A DNA stretch of 64,000 nucleotides from Kocuria sp. (lineage in GTDB: Bacteria > Actinomycetota > Actinomycetes > Actinomycetales > Micrococcaceae). The notes below the pieces were generated by a model that was not told the DNA's origin, made no database searches, and worked only from the letters and a program-made list of their open reading frames with translations. Shown here in pieces: positions 18,181-28,460 of this stretch. The stretch is taken from assembly GCA_030524035.1 (NCBI GenBank), contig JAUNHG010000003.1:1-64000 (forward strand), written 5' to 3'. Within the stretch, counting starts at the first letter, position 1. Each line of letters begins with the position of its first letter. The position numbers and the translations under genes were made by a program.

Positions 18181-19452
18181 TCAATCGCTATTAACTACAA
18201 ACCGAGCCTGCGCAATAACCTCAGGAAGTGACCTCAGGAACATCTCAGCCTGATCACAGGAAAGAATCAACGGGGGGGCTAATCGTACGGTATTTCCCCC
18301 CGTACTATTCACAATAAACCCCTGGGCGTGAGCCGCCGCAACCACCGCAGCCCCCAACGGAGCGTTGAGCTGTTCTTGCGCATCACGCGTATCGACAAGA
18401 TCAAAACCAATTAAAAATCCGTGAGAACGAACCGAACTAACATCCTGGAGCGATGTCAGCCCATCAGCAAATACCTGCGAAACGGTACGTACGTTGGCCA
18501 TGAGGTCATCATCGTGAATAACTCGCAAGGTAGCCAAACCTGCCGCAGTGGCTATGGGATTACCGCCAAAGGTAGTGCCGTGCTGTCCAGCACGCAAAAG
18601 ATCGGAAACCTGCTGCCCCATAGTGATCATGGCACCGATGGGAAACCCCGAGCCCAACCCTTTGGCCACAGTAATAACGTCCGGCAGCTGCCCGGATTCT
18701 AGTTGAGCGGAACCAGCAAACCATTGCCCTGTACGACCAATACCCGTTTGAACTTCATCGAGAATCAATAATGCCCCGTATTCATGGGTCAATTCGCGCG
18801 CTTTCTGAAGCCATCCTTGCGGTAGGGAATAGACACCCTGTTCACCCCGGATTGGTTCCACAATCACCGCGCTCACCGTAGAATCCATAACGTCTTCTAT
18901 AGCTTCGAGCGTGGGGTCAATATGAACTACACCGCCGGGAAGTGGTTCAAATGGTTCCCGATATACCTTTTTGCCAGTTAATGCTAAAGACCCCATAGTG
19001 CGGCCGTGAAAAGCACCATTAACAGCCACAATTTTGTTCCGTGGAACGCCATGGTCAGAACTCTGCTGCCCATGGCGGCGCGCCACCTTAAAAGCTGCCT
19101 CATTAGCCTCCGCGCCAGAATTCACGAAGAAGACCCGTGATCCCTCCGGCGCCTGCGAAATCTTCAGCAACTCATCCGCAAGGTCAATCTGTTGTGGCGA
19201 GGTAAAAAAATTAGAAATATGCCCCAACCTATTGGCCTGCTCCGTAACAGCCTGGACCCAGGCCGGGTGAGCATGGCCCAACACGTTAACGGCAATCCCG
19301 CCCAGGAGATCCAGGAACTGTCGTCCGTCGGCATCCCACACCATGGCACCATCACCGCGCACCAGAACCGCCTGAGGAGTGCCAAAAACGCCGAGAAGAT
19401 GCTGCTGGTAGCGCTCCAGTAGATCGGACTGCGCACCATAGAACTCAGTCAT
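18181..19452 (-). CDS. argD: acetylornithine aminotransferase
   Basis: A class III PLP aminotransferase, about 423 residues, that converts N-acetylglutamate semialdehyde to N-acetylornithine. The PLP Lys lies in [14 protein letters not shown], and the cofactor motifs [29 protein letters not shown] and HGTTFGGNP are complete. It starts at ATG 19452 (MTEFYG), overlapping the argB end by eight bases, consistent with coupled translation in the argCJBDFR unit. Confidence 0.96.
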   Translation of the reverse strand: MTEFYGAQSDLLERYQQHLLGVFGTPQAVLVRGDGAMVWDADGRQFLDLLGGIAVNVLGHAHPAWVQAVTEQANRLGHISNFFTSPQQIDLADELLKISQAPEGSRVFFVNSGAEANEAAFKVARRHGQQSSDHGVPRNKIVAVNGAFHGRTMGSLALTGKKVYREPFEPLPGGVVHIDPTLEAIEDVMDSTVSAVIVEPIRGEQGVYSLPQGWLQKARELTHEYGALLILDEVQTGIGRTGQWFAGSAQLESGQLPDVITVAKGLGSGFPIGAMITMGQQVSDLLRAGQHGTTFGGNPIATAAGLATLRVIHDDDLMANVRTVSQVFADGLTSLQDVSSVRSHGFLIGFDLVDTRDAQEQLNAPLGAAVVAAAHAQGFIVNSTGGNTVRLAPPLILSCDQAEMFLRSLPEVIAQARFVVNSD

Positions 19453-20476
19453 GATGATGTTCCTCTGCACCAGAGACACCCACCCGGGATGCCCATCCAT
19501 CGGACGCCCTCAAAGCATGGGGAGCATCGGGGAGAACCCGCGTGCCACTGTCCGTAAAAATTTCCTGCAACACGGCATGGGGTTCCCGACCATCCACCAC
19601 AGCAGCCTGCCCCACACCGCCGTTAACAGCGGCCAAAGCGGCCTCCATCTTGGGAATCATCCCAGACTCCAGGCCTGGTAAGAGTTTTCGTAGCTCGGAG
19701 GCAGTCACACAATCTATCAAGCTGTCACGCTGTGGCCAATCGGCATAGAGCCCTTCCACATCGGTCAACATCACAAGTTTCTGCGCCTTGAGTGCAACGG
19801 CCACAGACGCCGCTGCGGCGTCGGCATTAACGTTGAGTATTTCCCCCGTGGGCTGAGATTGATGATCCACTTCCGGAGCAATCGACGACACCACAGGAAT
19901 CATGCCGTCGGCAATCAGCCTGTGTAACGGGGCCGGATTCACAGAGACCACCTCCCCCACATGGCCCAAGTCAATATCCCGGCCATCCACCACGGTGCCC
20001 CGACGCACCGCTGCAAGTAATGCAGCGTCTTCCCCCGATAACCCCATGGCGTACGGTCCGGTGGCATTCATCAGCCCCACCAAATCACGTTGAACCTGCC
20101 CCGTGAGCACCATACGGATGACCTCGACAGCTTCCGGGGACGTCACCCGCAAGCCACCCTGGAACTGGGATTCAATGCCCATCCGGTCCAGCATGGTGTT
20201 GATCTGGGGTCCCCCACCGTGTACTACAACGGGGTGGATACCCACATGCCGTAAAAACACCATGTCTGCAGCAAAAGCCCTCTGCAGTTCGTCTGAGACC
20301 ATAGCGTTGCCGCCATACTTAAATACCATGGTGCTACCAGAAAATCGGGTGATCCAAGGCAAAGCTTCTATGAGAACATCGGCTTTGGCCGTGGCGGCCC
20401 CTAACCGGTTCGTAGCAGATACCACGGGGGCCTCCACATCTGCGCTCACATTCGCGGGTTCAGGTTGAGTAAGCAC
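19445..20476 (-). CDS. argB: acetylglutamate kinase
   Basis: Phosphorylates N-acetylglutamate, usually the feedback-controlled step. About 343 residues. The amino-acid-kinase motifs [15 protein letters not shown] and [12 protein letters not shown] are present. GTG at 20476 was chosen because GGAGG lies just upstream. The argJ stop is 17 bases inside this gene. The N-terminal extension of about 50 residues before the kinase core fits the N-helix of arginine-sensitive hexameric enzymes. Confidence 0.96.
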   Translation of the reverse strand: MLTQPEPANVSADVEAPVVSATNRLGAATAKADVLIEALPWITRFSGSTMVFKYGGNAMVSDELQRAFAADMVFLRHVGIHPVVVHGGGPQINTMLDRMGIESQFQGGLRVTSPEAVEVIRMVLTGQVQRDLVGLMNATGPYAMGLSGEDAALLAAVRRGTVVDGRDIDLGHVGEVVSVNPAPLHRLIADGMIPVVSSIAPEVDHQSQPTGEILNVNADAAAASVAVALKAQKLVMLTDVEGLYADWPQRDSLIDCVTASELRKLLPGLESGMIPKMEAALAAVNGGVGQAAVVDGREPHAVLQEIFTDSGTRVLPDAPHALRASDGWASRVGVSGAEEHHHD

Positions 20477-21680
20477 TGTTTTCCTCCACATAGTCATGCG
20501 TAAGGTCATTGGTCCACACCGTGGCTTCCTGCGCCCCCACCTTAAGGTTGATCAGCACCTCAACCTCCCGCTTTGCAGCAAGATCAACTGCATCTCGTGG
20601 ATCCCCAATCATGCCGTCGCGGCACACAGTCACACCATTGATCGTCACATCCAACTCATCCGGATCGAACACCGCACGGGTGGTGCCCACCGCAGAAATG
20701 ACGCGCCCCCAGTTGGGGTCATTGCCATAGATGGCCGTCTTGAACAGATTGGATCGTGCCACCGCACGCGATACCTCGTGAGCATCCTCCTCACTTACCG
20801 CGTTAAACGTCGTGACAACAATGTCGTGGCTAGCACCCTCAGCATCCCGGATGAGCTGGGTAGCCAAGCTGTGACACACCGCTGTGAGCACCTGCGAGAA
20901 CTCCGGTTCATCCGCCGCAACGCCGGAGGCCCCCGATGCCATGAGCACCACGGTGTCGTTGGTGGACATACAACCGTCTGAATCGGTGCGGTCAAAAGTC
21001 TGCGCACACGACTCTTCCAGGCAACGCTGCAACACGGTGGGAGCCACGTGAGCATCGGTGGTTAGCACCACCAACATGGTGGCCAGTCCGGGGGCCAACA
21101 TACCTGCTCCTTTAGCCATACCACCTAGACTCCACCCTTCCGGGCTGCGGTAGGCGGCCTGTTTGGGAACGACGTCCGTGGTCATAATGGCCGTGGCAGC
21201 TGCTAACCCTGCAGCATCTGTGGGGGCTAACTCATGCACCAATGGCTGGATTCCACGACGCACAACATCCAGGGGAAGCTGCTGCCCAATCAACCCTGTA
21301 GAACACACGACCACGTCTCCCGCGCTTATTCCCAGACCGCGACCCATAAGTTCTGCTGTCAGATGTGAGGCTTGAAACCCTTGGGGGCCCGTGCAGGCGT
21401 TAGCACCTCCGGAATTGAGCACCACCGCCCGGGCGGTGTGATCAGCGACGACTTGCCGGGACCAATGCACCGGCGCAGCCGCTACGCGGTTAGCGGTAAA
21501 CACAGCTGCCACCGCGGCATCCGGACCATCATTGACCACCACCGCGAAATCCGGTTGGCCAGATGTCTTAAAGCCTGCGGAGATCCCAGCAGCACGGAAA
21601 CCTGTGGCCACAGTAACGCCACGGTCCACCATCACCGGCACACCAGCTCCTGGACTCTGGGAAGGATGATGTGCGGTCAT
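20460..21680 (-). CDS. argJ: glutamate N-acetyltransferase / amino-acid acetyltransferase
   Basis: Recycles the acetyl group between acetylornithine and glutamate. It is 406 residues. Self-cleavage is expected between Ala and Thr in [13 protein letters not shown], which follows the conserved KGAG. The N-terminal half has [14 protein letters not shown] and the C-terminal half has GNDPNWGRV and the IYGNDPN strand. Its stop lies within argB, and its start is four bases inside the argC stop region, so the operon is tightly packed. Confidence 0.96.
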   Translation of the reverse strand: MTAHHPSQSPGAGVPVMVDRGVTVATGFRAAGISAGFKTSGQPDFAVVVNDGPDAAVAAVFTANRVAAAPVHWSRQVVADHTARAVVLNSGGANACTGPQGFQASHLTAELMGRGLGISAGDVVVCSTGLIGQQLPLDVVRRGIQPLVHELAPTDAAGLAAATAIMTTDVVPKQAAYRSPEGWSLGGMAKGAGMLAPGLATMLVVLTTDAHVAPTVLQRCLEESCAQTFDRTDSDGCMSTNDTVVLMASGASGVAADEPEFSQVLTAVCHSLATQLIRDAEGASHDIVVTTFNAVSEEDAHEVSRAVARSNLFKTAIYGNDPNWGRVISAVGTTRAVFDPDELDVTINGVTVCRDGMIGDPRDAVDLAAKREVEVLINLKVGAQEATVWTNDLTHDYVEENSAYST

Positions 21681-22729
21681 GGCGCTACCCCCTGGTGCGT
21701 CAATCCAGTCTGTTCCGGTAACCCTAAGGCAAGGTTCATAGCCTGTATGGCTCCCCCGGCGGTGCCTTTGGTCAAATTATCCAGGGCAGCCACCACGATG
21801 AGTCGCCCCACTCGGTGATCGGTGACCACCTGCACGTGAACGTGATTAGAGCCCAACACCGCTTGAGTTGTGGGCATCTGTCCCTCCGGCAACAGGTGAA
21901 CAAAAGGTTCGTCCCGATAGGCATCCTCATAAAGCTGTCTGATAGATCCAGGGGAAACGTGCCCCGTCAGTCGAGCTGTTGCAGTGGTCAAAATACCGCG
22001 GGGCATGGGAGCCAACGTGGGGGTAAAAGACACCGTCACCCCGTGACCGCCAGAGGCCCACCGCAGCCCCTGCTCAATCTCTGGGACGTGCCGATGCACA
22101 CCACCCACGCCATAGGCGGTCATGCTGCCCATAACCTCAGCACCTAACAAATGGGGTTTAAGCGCTTTGCCCGCACCCGAAACCCCCGAGGCAGCCACAA
22201 TGACCACATCCGTGGCCTCCACAGCCCCTGCAGCAACCGCAGGCGTCAAAGCCAACTGCGAACCCGTGGGATAACACCCTGGGACGGCAATTCTTGTGCT
22301 GGATCTCAACCGTTCACGTTGCTTAGTACCACGGGGATCCACGATCATCTCCGGAAGCCCATACGGCCACGCCCCAGCATGCGGGGAGCCGTAGAACTGT
22401 TCCCAATCCTGCGCAGATTCCAACCGATGATCAGCGGCAGCATCGATCACTACCGTGCCCTGTGGCATACCAGCGGCAATCTGCCCTGAAAGTCCATGAG
22501 GAAGGGCAAGAAAAACGACGTCATGCCCCGCCAGAGAATCCACGGTTGAATCAACAAGAACACGATCCGCGAACGCGGAAAGGTGCAATTGAATGTCTCC
22601 CAGTCTGTGGCCCGCATGGGAGTGGGCAGCTACTGCGCCTACCTGCACCTCGGGGTGATGGGCCAGTAGCCGGAGGACCTCCCCCCCGGCATATCCGGTG
22701 GCGCCGGAGACAGCTACGGAAAACGTCAT
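21677..22729 (-). CDS. argC: N-acetyl-gamma-glutamyl-phosphate reductase
   Basis: NADPH-dependent reduction of acetylglutamyl phosphate. About 350 residues from ATG 22729. The NADP motif GATGYAGGEVLRLL is at the N-terminus and the catalytic Cys is in VPGCYPTGSQLAL. No strong Shine-Dalgarno sequence precedes this ATG. A GTG four codons earlier is an alternative. It is the first gene of argCJBDFR, and an AT-rich ArgR-like site lies immediately upstream. Confidence 0.95.
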   Translation of the reverse strand: MTFSVAVSGATGYAGGEVLRLLAHHPEVQVGAVAAHSHAGHRLGDIQLHLSAFADRVLVDSTVDSLAGHDVVFLALPHGLSGQIAAGMPQGTVVIDAAADHRLESAQDWEQFYGSPHAGAWPYGLPEMIVDPRGTKQRERLRSSTRIAVPGCYPTGSQLALTPAVAAGAVEATDVVIVAASGVSGAGKALKPHLLGAEVMGSMTAYGVGGVHRHVPEIEQGLRWASGGHGVTVSFTPTLAPMPRGILTTATARLTGHVSPGSIRQLYEDAYRDEPFVHLLPEGQMPTTQAVLGSNHVHVQVVTDHRVGRLIVVAALDNLTKGTAGGAIQAMNLALGLPEQTGLTHQGVAP

Positions 22730-22744
22730 GCCCACCACCATACG

Positions 22745-22781
22745 AAAATTTATGCAGGTATGTCTATATTTATACAAATAT
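22745..22781 (-). promoter_or_regulatory. putative tandem ArgR boxes before argC
   Basis: An AT-rich stretch 15-50 bases before the argC ATG. On the argC strand it contains TTTGTATAAATAT and, further along, CTGCATAAATTTT. The spacing and the shared TGCATAAAT with the argG upstream site suggest paired ARG boxes. It lies in the divergent region shared with the quinone oxidoreductase gene. Confidence 0.5.
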
Positions 22782-22873
22782 CTGGCGGATAGTCTCTCCC
22801 GATAAGCTCACGTCACAACCATCCAGTCATCACGCCAAAAGAATGACCGATACACCGGAAGGACCTCACACCA

Positions 22874-23833
22874 ATGCGCGCCATCCGACTCCACAGCCAC
22901 GGCGGCCCAGAAGCCCTGGCCGTGGACGACATCCACCCGCCCCAACCAGGACCAGGCCAGGTTTTGGTCTCCACCGCACGGACGGGGGTGAATTTCATTG
23001 AAATCTACCAACGCGAAGGTATCTACAACGTCGACCTGCCTTTTCTACTAGGCACCGAAGGAGCTGGTGTCGTGGAAGCCCTAGGAGACGGTGTTGAAGG
23101 ACTTTCCATAGGGCAACGCATTATGACCGCGCAGGGCATCGGAACCTACGCTCAAAAATTCCTGGTCAAGGCGGAACACGCGGTGGTCATACCAGATTCC
23201 ATCGATGACCATACCGCCGGAGCGCTCCCCCTACAGGGGCTCACTACGCACTATCTCACCCGTTCCACCTACCCTGTGGGACCAACGACGACCGCTGTGA
23301 TCACTGCCGCCGCCGGTGGAGTAGGGGGGCTAGCGGTTCAGTACATGAAGCAGTTAGGGGCCACCGTGATTGCCGTGACATCCGACCCCCATAAAGCGCG
23401 GACCGCCAGCTCATTGGGAGCCGACCATGTTCTACCTTATGAAAACTTCGGCGACGCCGTCCGCGATCTCACCCAAGGTGCCGGTGCGGATGTGGTGTAT
23501 GACTCCGTTGGCCAAAGCACATTCGAACAGTCCTTGGCTGCCACTGCCGTACGGGGCACCGTTGTGTTGTTTGGGGCTGCGTCTGGGAAAGTCCCACCGT
23601 TTGACTTACAACGACTCAATACGATGGGCTCCCTTTACATCACCCGTCCATCTTTAAACGCCCACTTGCTTACCCCGGAGGAATTACAGTGGCGCGCTGA
23701 CGAGCTATTCCAAGCCATCAACTCTGGTATGCGTATCAGAATCAATAGTAGCTACGCCTTGGAGGATGCCGCCACCGCACATACCGATCTGGCATCACGC
23801 GCCACTCAAGGCAAGTTACTGCTTTATCCCTAA
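22874..23833 (+). CDS. quinone oxidoreductase (zeta-crystallin type)
   Basis: A medium-chain dehydrogenase/reductase of the NADPH:quinone reductase group, 319 residues. The GroES-like N-terminal domain has RTGVNFIEIYQREG, LGTEGAGVVEALG and PLQGLTTHYL. The Rossmann domain has AAAGGVGGLAVQYMKQLGA. The zinc-binding Cys/His residues of alcohol dehydrogenases are absent, as expected for this group. It is divergent from argC. AAGGACC precedes the ATG. Natural substrate unknown. Confidence 0.9.
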   Translation: MRAIRLHSHGGPEALAVDDIHPPQPGPGQVLVSTARTGVNFIEIYQREGIYNVDLPFLLGTEGAGVVEALGDGVEGLSIGQRIMTAQGIGTYAQKFLVKAEHAVVIPDSIDDHTAGALPLQGLTTHYLTRSTYPVGPTTTAVITAAAGGVGGLAVQYMKQLGATVIAVTSDPHKARTASSLGADHVLPYENFGDAVRDLTQGAGADVVYDSVGQSTFEQSLAATAVRGTVVLFGAASGKVPPFDLQRLNTMGSLYITRPSLNAHLLTPEELQWRADELFQAINSGMRIRINSSYALEDAATAHTDLASRATQGKLLLYP

Positions 23834-23871
23834 CAATCCGGGGACAAATGCCCCTGGGGGCGGCAAAACCG

Positions 23872-24519
23872 TCACAGCCGATCACGACGACGCAACCACA
23901 TAGCCCCCACAACACCGATGGCCAAAGCGATCAGAGAACCTGCAGCCAGTAGCCACCCTTTCACCTGCTGTTGGCTCACGCTACGGTCAGTCACCGCACC
24001 ATCTAGACTGTCCTGTTTTTCGGTGTCTAACACCTGCAACATGCCGTCTTCCACGCCCAGGACAACATCAACGCTTTGTTCAAAGTCATCTGCAGCGCTC
24101 CCAACGTCTGTCCCCCGCACTTCAACGGCTTGCCCCGGCGCCGGGGAAATGGGGTCGCCCATACCCGAATTAAACTGTTGATCGGAGATCTCCGGGTCCT
24201 GTGGCAACGTCACCTTGTACATCGGGTTGAACGCGGTGCTTTCCAATGCGTTGGTCATATTGGAGTAGTCCCCACTGACCACCCATGTGTCATTAGCCCA
24301 CTCCCGCAACTGATCCGCCCGCTGAAATGAGCTATAAGACAACGCCAGCAGCAATACCGCCACCAGCAGCCCCACAATCCCCACTCCCACCGACGGCCAC
24401 GTCACCGAGGAGTCGCTGGCGGTTTCTGCGTCGAGGCGTGTGAACCCCTGTAACGGGTCGCCCCCTTCTTCGTGAAGGTCGGGTTCTTCGCCGTCGTCGA
24501 AGATCTCGTGCTTCTGCAT
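23872..24519 (-). CDS. two-TM membrane protein of unknown function
   Basis: About 215 residues from ATG 24519, chosen for its GGCAGGAG ribosome site. The layout is an acidic cytoplasmic N-terminus (DDGEEPDLHEEGGD), a first membrane segment at about 44-64, an extracytoplasmic domain of about 115 residues rich in Asp, and a second segment near the C-terminus ending in RRRDRL. No catalytic motif or family is recognised. It follows pheST on the same strand but a hairpin lies between, and it is convergent with the quinone oxidoreductase gene. Confidence 0.7.
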   Translation of the reverse strand: MQKHEIFDDGEEPDLHEEGGDPLQGFTRLDAETASDSSVTWPSVGVGIVGLLVAVLLLALSYSSFQRADQLREWANDTWVVSGDYSNMTNALESTAFNPMYKVTLPQDPEISDQQFNSGMGDPISPAPGQAVEVRGTDVGSAADDFEQSVDVVLGVEDGMLQVLDTEKQDSLDGAVTDRSVSQQQVKGWLLAAGSLIALAIGVVGAMWLRRRDRL

Positions 24520-24543
24520 CTCATACTCCTGCCGGGCTCTCGG

Positions 24544-24575
24544 TGGCTTGTCAGCATCCACCATGCGACAAGCCA
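24544..24575 (-). terminator. possible terminator after pheT
   Basis: A 9-bp stem TGGCTTGTC/GACAAGCCA with a 14-base loop, 69 bases after the pheT stop. No T-run follows, so the call is weak. Confidence 0.35.
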
Positions 24576-24643
24576 ATCCACGGTCGGGTGGTCTCCCTAG
24601 ATTGTTCTGGCCCCACGCTATCGTTTGTGCGGCTTCTGCGGGT

Positions 24644-27214
24644 TCAACCGCGCAGGACAGCCCCGTGCCTCTCTGCCGCTAAAGCTACCGCCGCGTCACG
24701 TGAAGCCGATGCTTCCTCCGACGTCAGAGTCCGATCTGGGGCGCGGAAACGCATGGCCACCGCCACAGATTTTTTACCTTCCGGCAAGTGCTCGCCATAG
24801 TAGAGATCGAAAACTCTGGCTTCTTCCAGAAGATCGCCAGCACCTTCACGCAGGGTCTGCACCAACGTCCCAGCGGGGAGCGTGGTCTCCACCAACAACG
24901 CCACGTCCTGAGTGGCTGCCGTATGCGTGGACAGCTCCTGCGCCTGGACTTCCCGTGGACGGGCAGCCATCACGGCACTGAGGTCCAACTCCATGGCGCA
25001 ACTGCGTTCTGGCAGGTTAGATAACCCCACCACCTGGGGGTGTAATTCACCGGCCCACCCCACGAACGTCCCATCAACAGTACTGAAACGCGCGGTGCGG
25101 CCCGGATGGAATCCTTGGTGTGTTCCCTGGGTGATCTCCAGTTCCACCCCCAAGACATCACCAACCATCAGGGCATAGTCCACAGCATCTTGCCAATCCA
25201 CCCGGCGAGGAGTCAGCCCAGGCGATGGCGCAACATCCTGCCCCGCGAGCACTGCGGCCACTCGCCAAGGTTGTTGCGGAATACCGGCGTTAAGCTCAGT
25301 AAGGACATCCGCCGGTAGCTTCACGCCACCAGCGGGTAGTTGTGAGCCCCCCATACGCTGACCGGGCAAAAAGACCATACCCACCTGGAACAAGGCGACG
25401 TCGCGAAAACCCCGCGAGTAATTACGCTGCACCGTTTCCAACATGGTGGGAATCAACGAAACCCGTAGGAAACTCCTGGCTTCAGCAATGGGGTTAGACA
25501 ACTTAATGCCTGGGATTGTGGCGTCCGGTTCGGCAGAACCCCACAGGTTGTTTTGTTCCTGGGACACAAACGGATAGTCCAAAATTTCGGTCAGACCGGC
25601 AGCAGCCAATACGTTCATCACACGACGACGCCCAGCCTGCTCATCGGTGAGACCGCGCCCAGGGGGTGCAACCGGTAAACGCGAAGGAATCTTGTGGTAG
25701 CCATCCAACCGAGCAACTTCCTCCGCAAGGTCTTCTTCTGCCACCAGATCCGGACGCCACGATGGCGGAGTCACGTCCCATGCATCAGGAGCTTCAGGAA
25801 CAACCTCCAGGTGACAGCCAGTCATGGCCAGTAACTGTTCGATCTGCTCCGGCGTGTAGTCCACGCCCACGCGATCTACGGGATAAGACGCACGAAGTCG
25901 TACCACCTGCGGTTCAGGGCGGGGCTGAGCCAGAACTTCCCCAGCATCTGGGCGCGCCTGGCCACCAGCTAGCTGTTCCAAAAGATCAACCGCGCGCTGA
26001 GCTGCGGCGGCCTGGATCTGGGGATCCACAAAACGTTCAAATCGTTTGGAGGCCTCCGAAGACAGTCGATGGCGTCGAGCAGAGCGAGCGACCGTTATGG
26101 GATCAAAATGCGCAGACTCCACCACGATGTCGGTCGTTTCCGCCGTGACTTCTGTGGAAGAGCCACCCATAAGACCCGCAAGCCCAATGGGACCAGAAGC
26201 ATCCGCGATCACTAAGTCTTCAGGGTCAAGATCACGCTGCTTATGGTCCAAAGTGCGCAGGGTTTCTCCCGGAGCGGCTCGACGCACCGTAAATCCATTG
26301 TGGACCCGTGTTGCGTCATAGAAATGCAGTGGTTGACCGTACTCCAACATGACGTAGTTGGAGATATCAACAGGCAAACTCAAACTACGAATCCCCGCCA
26401 ATCGCAAGCGTGAAGCCATCCACATAGGGGTTGGCGCACTGGGATTCACACCGGTGACGACCCGGGTGACGAAGCGGTCACACCCAGGCACTCCATTGAT
26501 AGGGCTGTGGTCGGCCAATGTCACCGGTACAGCATCATTCACTGTGCCTTGCGGCGCCCGCGCAGCAGCTTCTAGGACAAAATCATGGAACGGCCGGTCC
26601 ACCGCATGGCAGTATTCACGGGCCACCCCCCGAAGGGACAACGCATATCCGCGATCCGGAGTGACGTTAATTTCGGCGGCTTCATCATCAAGCCCCAGCA
26701 ATCCTAAGGCATCCGAACCGACTTCCGGGTCCAGGCCAATCCGTGAAAGCACCAGGATGCCGTCATGGTCATCACCAATTCCGAGCTCCCGGACAGAGGC
26801 GATCATTCCGGCGGAAACATGTCCGTAAGTACGGCGCGGGGTGATCCGAAAATCCCCAGGCAGCACGGCACCGGGTAGAGTCACGACCACTTTGTCACCG
26901 ACATCAAAATTATGGGCACCGCACACAATGCCCTGGATGCCGGAAGGCTCGATGCCATCGCCGCTCAAGCGTTGCTCCTGGCCTTCCGGGACAACCCTGA
27001 CCTGACACCAGTTCACCGTCTTACCGTTGGAGTGTTCTTCTGGTTCCCGTGACAACACCTGACCCACCACAATGGGCCCCTGAATCTCATTTTGAGGACG
27101 GTGAACATCTTCTTCCTCAAACCCCACTGACACCAAGGTTTCTAAAACCTGTTCGGCCGTGGCATCTTCCGGGACGGGTGCGTATTCCCGCAACCATGAC
27201 AAAGGAACTCGCAT
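24644..27214 (-). CDS. pheT: phenylalanyl-tRNA synthetase beta subunit
   Basis: 856 residues. Partner of PheS in the alpha2-beta2 enzyme. An N-terminal tRNA-binding OB domain (about 40-160, IVCGAHNFDVGDKV) is followed by the B3/B4 editing region, the B5 domain and the catalytic-like core. A C-terminal FDX-ACB anticodon-binding domain ends in RAPDRTLTSEEASAS. The length is normal for actinobacteria. It starts one base after the pheS stop, so the subunits are translated together. Confidence 0.97.
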   Translation of the reverse strand: MRVPLSWLREYAPVPEDATAEQVLETLVSVGFEEEDVHRPQNEIQGPIVVGQVLSREPEEHSNGKTVNWCQVRVVPEGQEQRLSGDGIEPSGIQGIVCGAHNFDVGDKVVVTLPGAVLPGDFRITPRRTYGHVSAGMIASVRELGIGDDHDGILVLSRIGLDPEVGSDALGLLGLDDEAAEINVTPDRGYALSLRGVAREYCHAVDRPFHDFVLEAAARAPQGTVNDAVPVTLADHSPINGVPGCDRFVTRVVTGVNPSAPTPMWMASRLRLAGIRSLSLPVDISNYVMLEYGQPLHFYDATRVHNGFTVRRAAPGETLRTLDHKQRDLDPEDLVIADASGPIGLAGLMGGSSTEVTAETTDIVVESAHFDPITVARSARRHRLSSEASKRFERFVDPQIQAAAAQRAVDLLEQLAGGQARPDAGEVLAQPRPEPQVVRLRASYPVDRVGVDYTPEQIEQLLAMTGCHLEVVPEAPDAWDVTPPSWRPDLVAEEDLAEEVARLDGYHKIPSRLPVAPPGRGLTDEQAGRRRVMNVLAAAGLTEILDYPFVSQEQNNLWGSAEPDATIPGIKLSNPIAEARSFLRVSLIPTMLETVQRNYSRGFRDVALFQVGMVFLPGQRMGGSQLPAGGVKLPADVLTELNAGIPQQPWRVAAVLAGQDVAPSPGLTPRRVDWQDAVDYALMVGDVLGVELEITQGTHQGFHPGRTARFSTVDGTFVGWAGELHPQVVGLSNLPERSCAMELDLSAVMAARPREVQAQELSTHTAATQDVALLVETTLPAGTLVQTLREGAGDLLEEARVFDLYYGEHLPEGKKSVAVAMRFRAPDRTLTSEEASASRDAAVALAAERHGAVLRG

Positions 27215-27215
27215 C

Positions 27216-28337
27216 TTAGACCTCCAACCCGAAGTGCTGAGTAAAGCGGATATCGCCTTCTACTATGTCGTGCATATCCGGCACGTTGTTGCGGAACATC
27301 AACGTGCGGTCGATTCCCATACCAAAAGCGAATCCGGAGTAGACCTCCGGGTCCACCCCGGCGGAGCGGAGGACATTGGGATGCACCATGCCACACCCCC
27401 CCCATTCAATCCACCGAGGTCCCCCTTTGGCGTTTGGATGCCATACATCCAGTTCAGCGGAAGGCTCCGTGAATGGAAAGAAGTTAGGACGCAACCGGAT
27501 TTTAGCTTCAGATCCCAGCATCTGCCGGGCAAAGTGTTCCAACGTGCCTTTGAGATCAGACATTGCTAATCCACGGTCCACAGCCAACCCTTCAATTTGA
27601 TGGAACACCGGAGTGTGTGTGGCATCCAGTTCATCGGTGCGGAATACACGCCCCGGGGCTACCACATACACCGGCAGATCACGGGTCAGTAAGGAACGCA
27701 TCTGCACCGGAGAAGTATGGGTACGTAAAACCAAGTGAGAATCCACCGGGTCCACAAAAAAAGTATCCACTAATTGTCGAGCCGGGTGATCAGGGGCAAA
27801 ATTCAAAGAATCAAAGTTGTACCACTCAGATTCAATTTCTGGGCCTTCTGCAACTTCCCAACCCATACCAATAAAAATATCGGAAGCCCGTTCCATAAGC
27901 GCACTAATCGGGTGACGCCCGCCAATACGCCGACGACGCCCGGCAGCCGTGACATCTACTGCCTCTTCGACCAGGATGCGCTGCGCATGTTCCGCCTCCA
28001 GGGTTTCCTGACGTTGGGCGATAGCACGGTTAACCCGACCACGGGCCTGTCCCATAAGTTTGCCCGCCACAGATTTCTGCTCTTTGGGCAAGGTCCCAAT
28101 CATGCGGTTACCCAGCACCAAAGGGGATTTTTCACCGGTATGTGCCAAACGCGCCAGTTTCAGCTGCTCCACATCGCTGGCGGCCTCAATCTGCTCAAGA
28201 GCAGTCTGTACCGCAGCATCAACAGCCTGTTCATCCGTAGGGTCCACCGCGACACCCGGCGTAGGTGCTTTTTTACCGTCATCGTGAAGGTTGGCAGGGT
28301 GTGATTGCGGCATTTCTGTGGGTGTGCTCTCGGGCAT
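27216..28337 (-). CDS. pheS: phenylalanyl-tRNA synthetase alpha subunit
   Basis: A class II synthetase, 373 residues. The N-terminal coiled coil is followed by motif 1 ([17 protein letters not shown]), the motif 2 region ([19 protein letters not shown]) and motif 3 ([14 protein letters not shown]). The N-terminus carries about 35 poorly conserved polar residues, and later in-frame starts are possible. Its nearest upstream neighbour is the GntR regulator gene, 123 bases away on the same strand. No leader peptide or T-box is visible. Confidence 0.96.
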   Translation of the reverse strand: MPESTPTEMPQSHPANLHDDGKKAPTPGVAVDPTDEQAVDAAVQTALEQIEAASDVEQLKLARLAHTGEKSPLVLGNRMIGTLPKEQKSVAGKLMGQARGRVNRAIAQRQETLEAEHAQRILVEEAVDVTAAGRRRRIGGRHPISALMERASDIFIGMGWEVAEGPEIESEWYNFDSLNFAPDHPARQLVDTFFVDPVDSHLVLRTHTSPVQMRSLLTRDLPVYVVAPGRVFRTDELDATHTPVFHQIEGLAVDRGLAMSDLKGTLEHFARQMLGSEAKIRLRPNFFPFTEPSAELDVWHPNAKGGPRWIEWGGCGMVHPNVLRSAGVDPEVYSGFAFGMGIDRTLMFRNNVPDMHDIVEGDIRFTQHFGLEV

Positions 28338-28460
28338 GTAATTCCTTGACGCTCTACATGTTCGGTGACGTATTCCCGCACAAGGCCTGTGGCGCGCGTC
28401 GGGCAGGACCCAGTCTAGCGAGCACCGAAAGTAGCACGTACCATCAGCAACCCGACTGCT

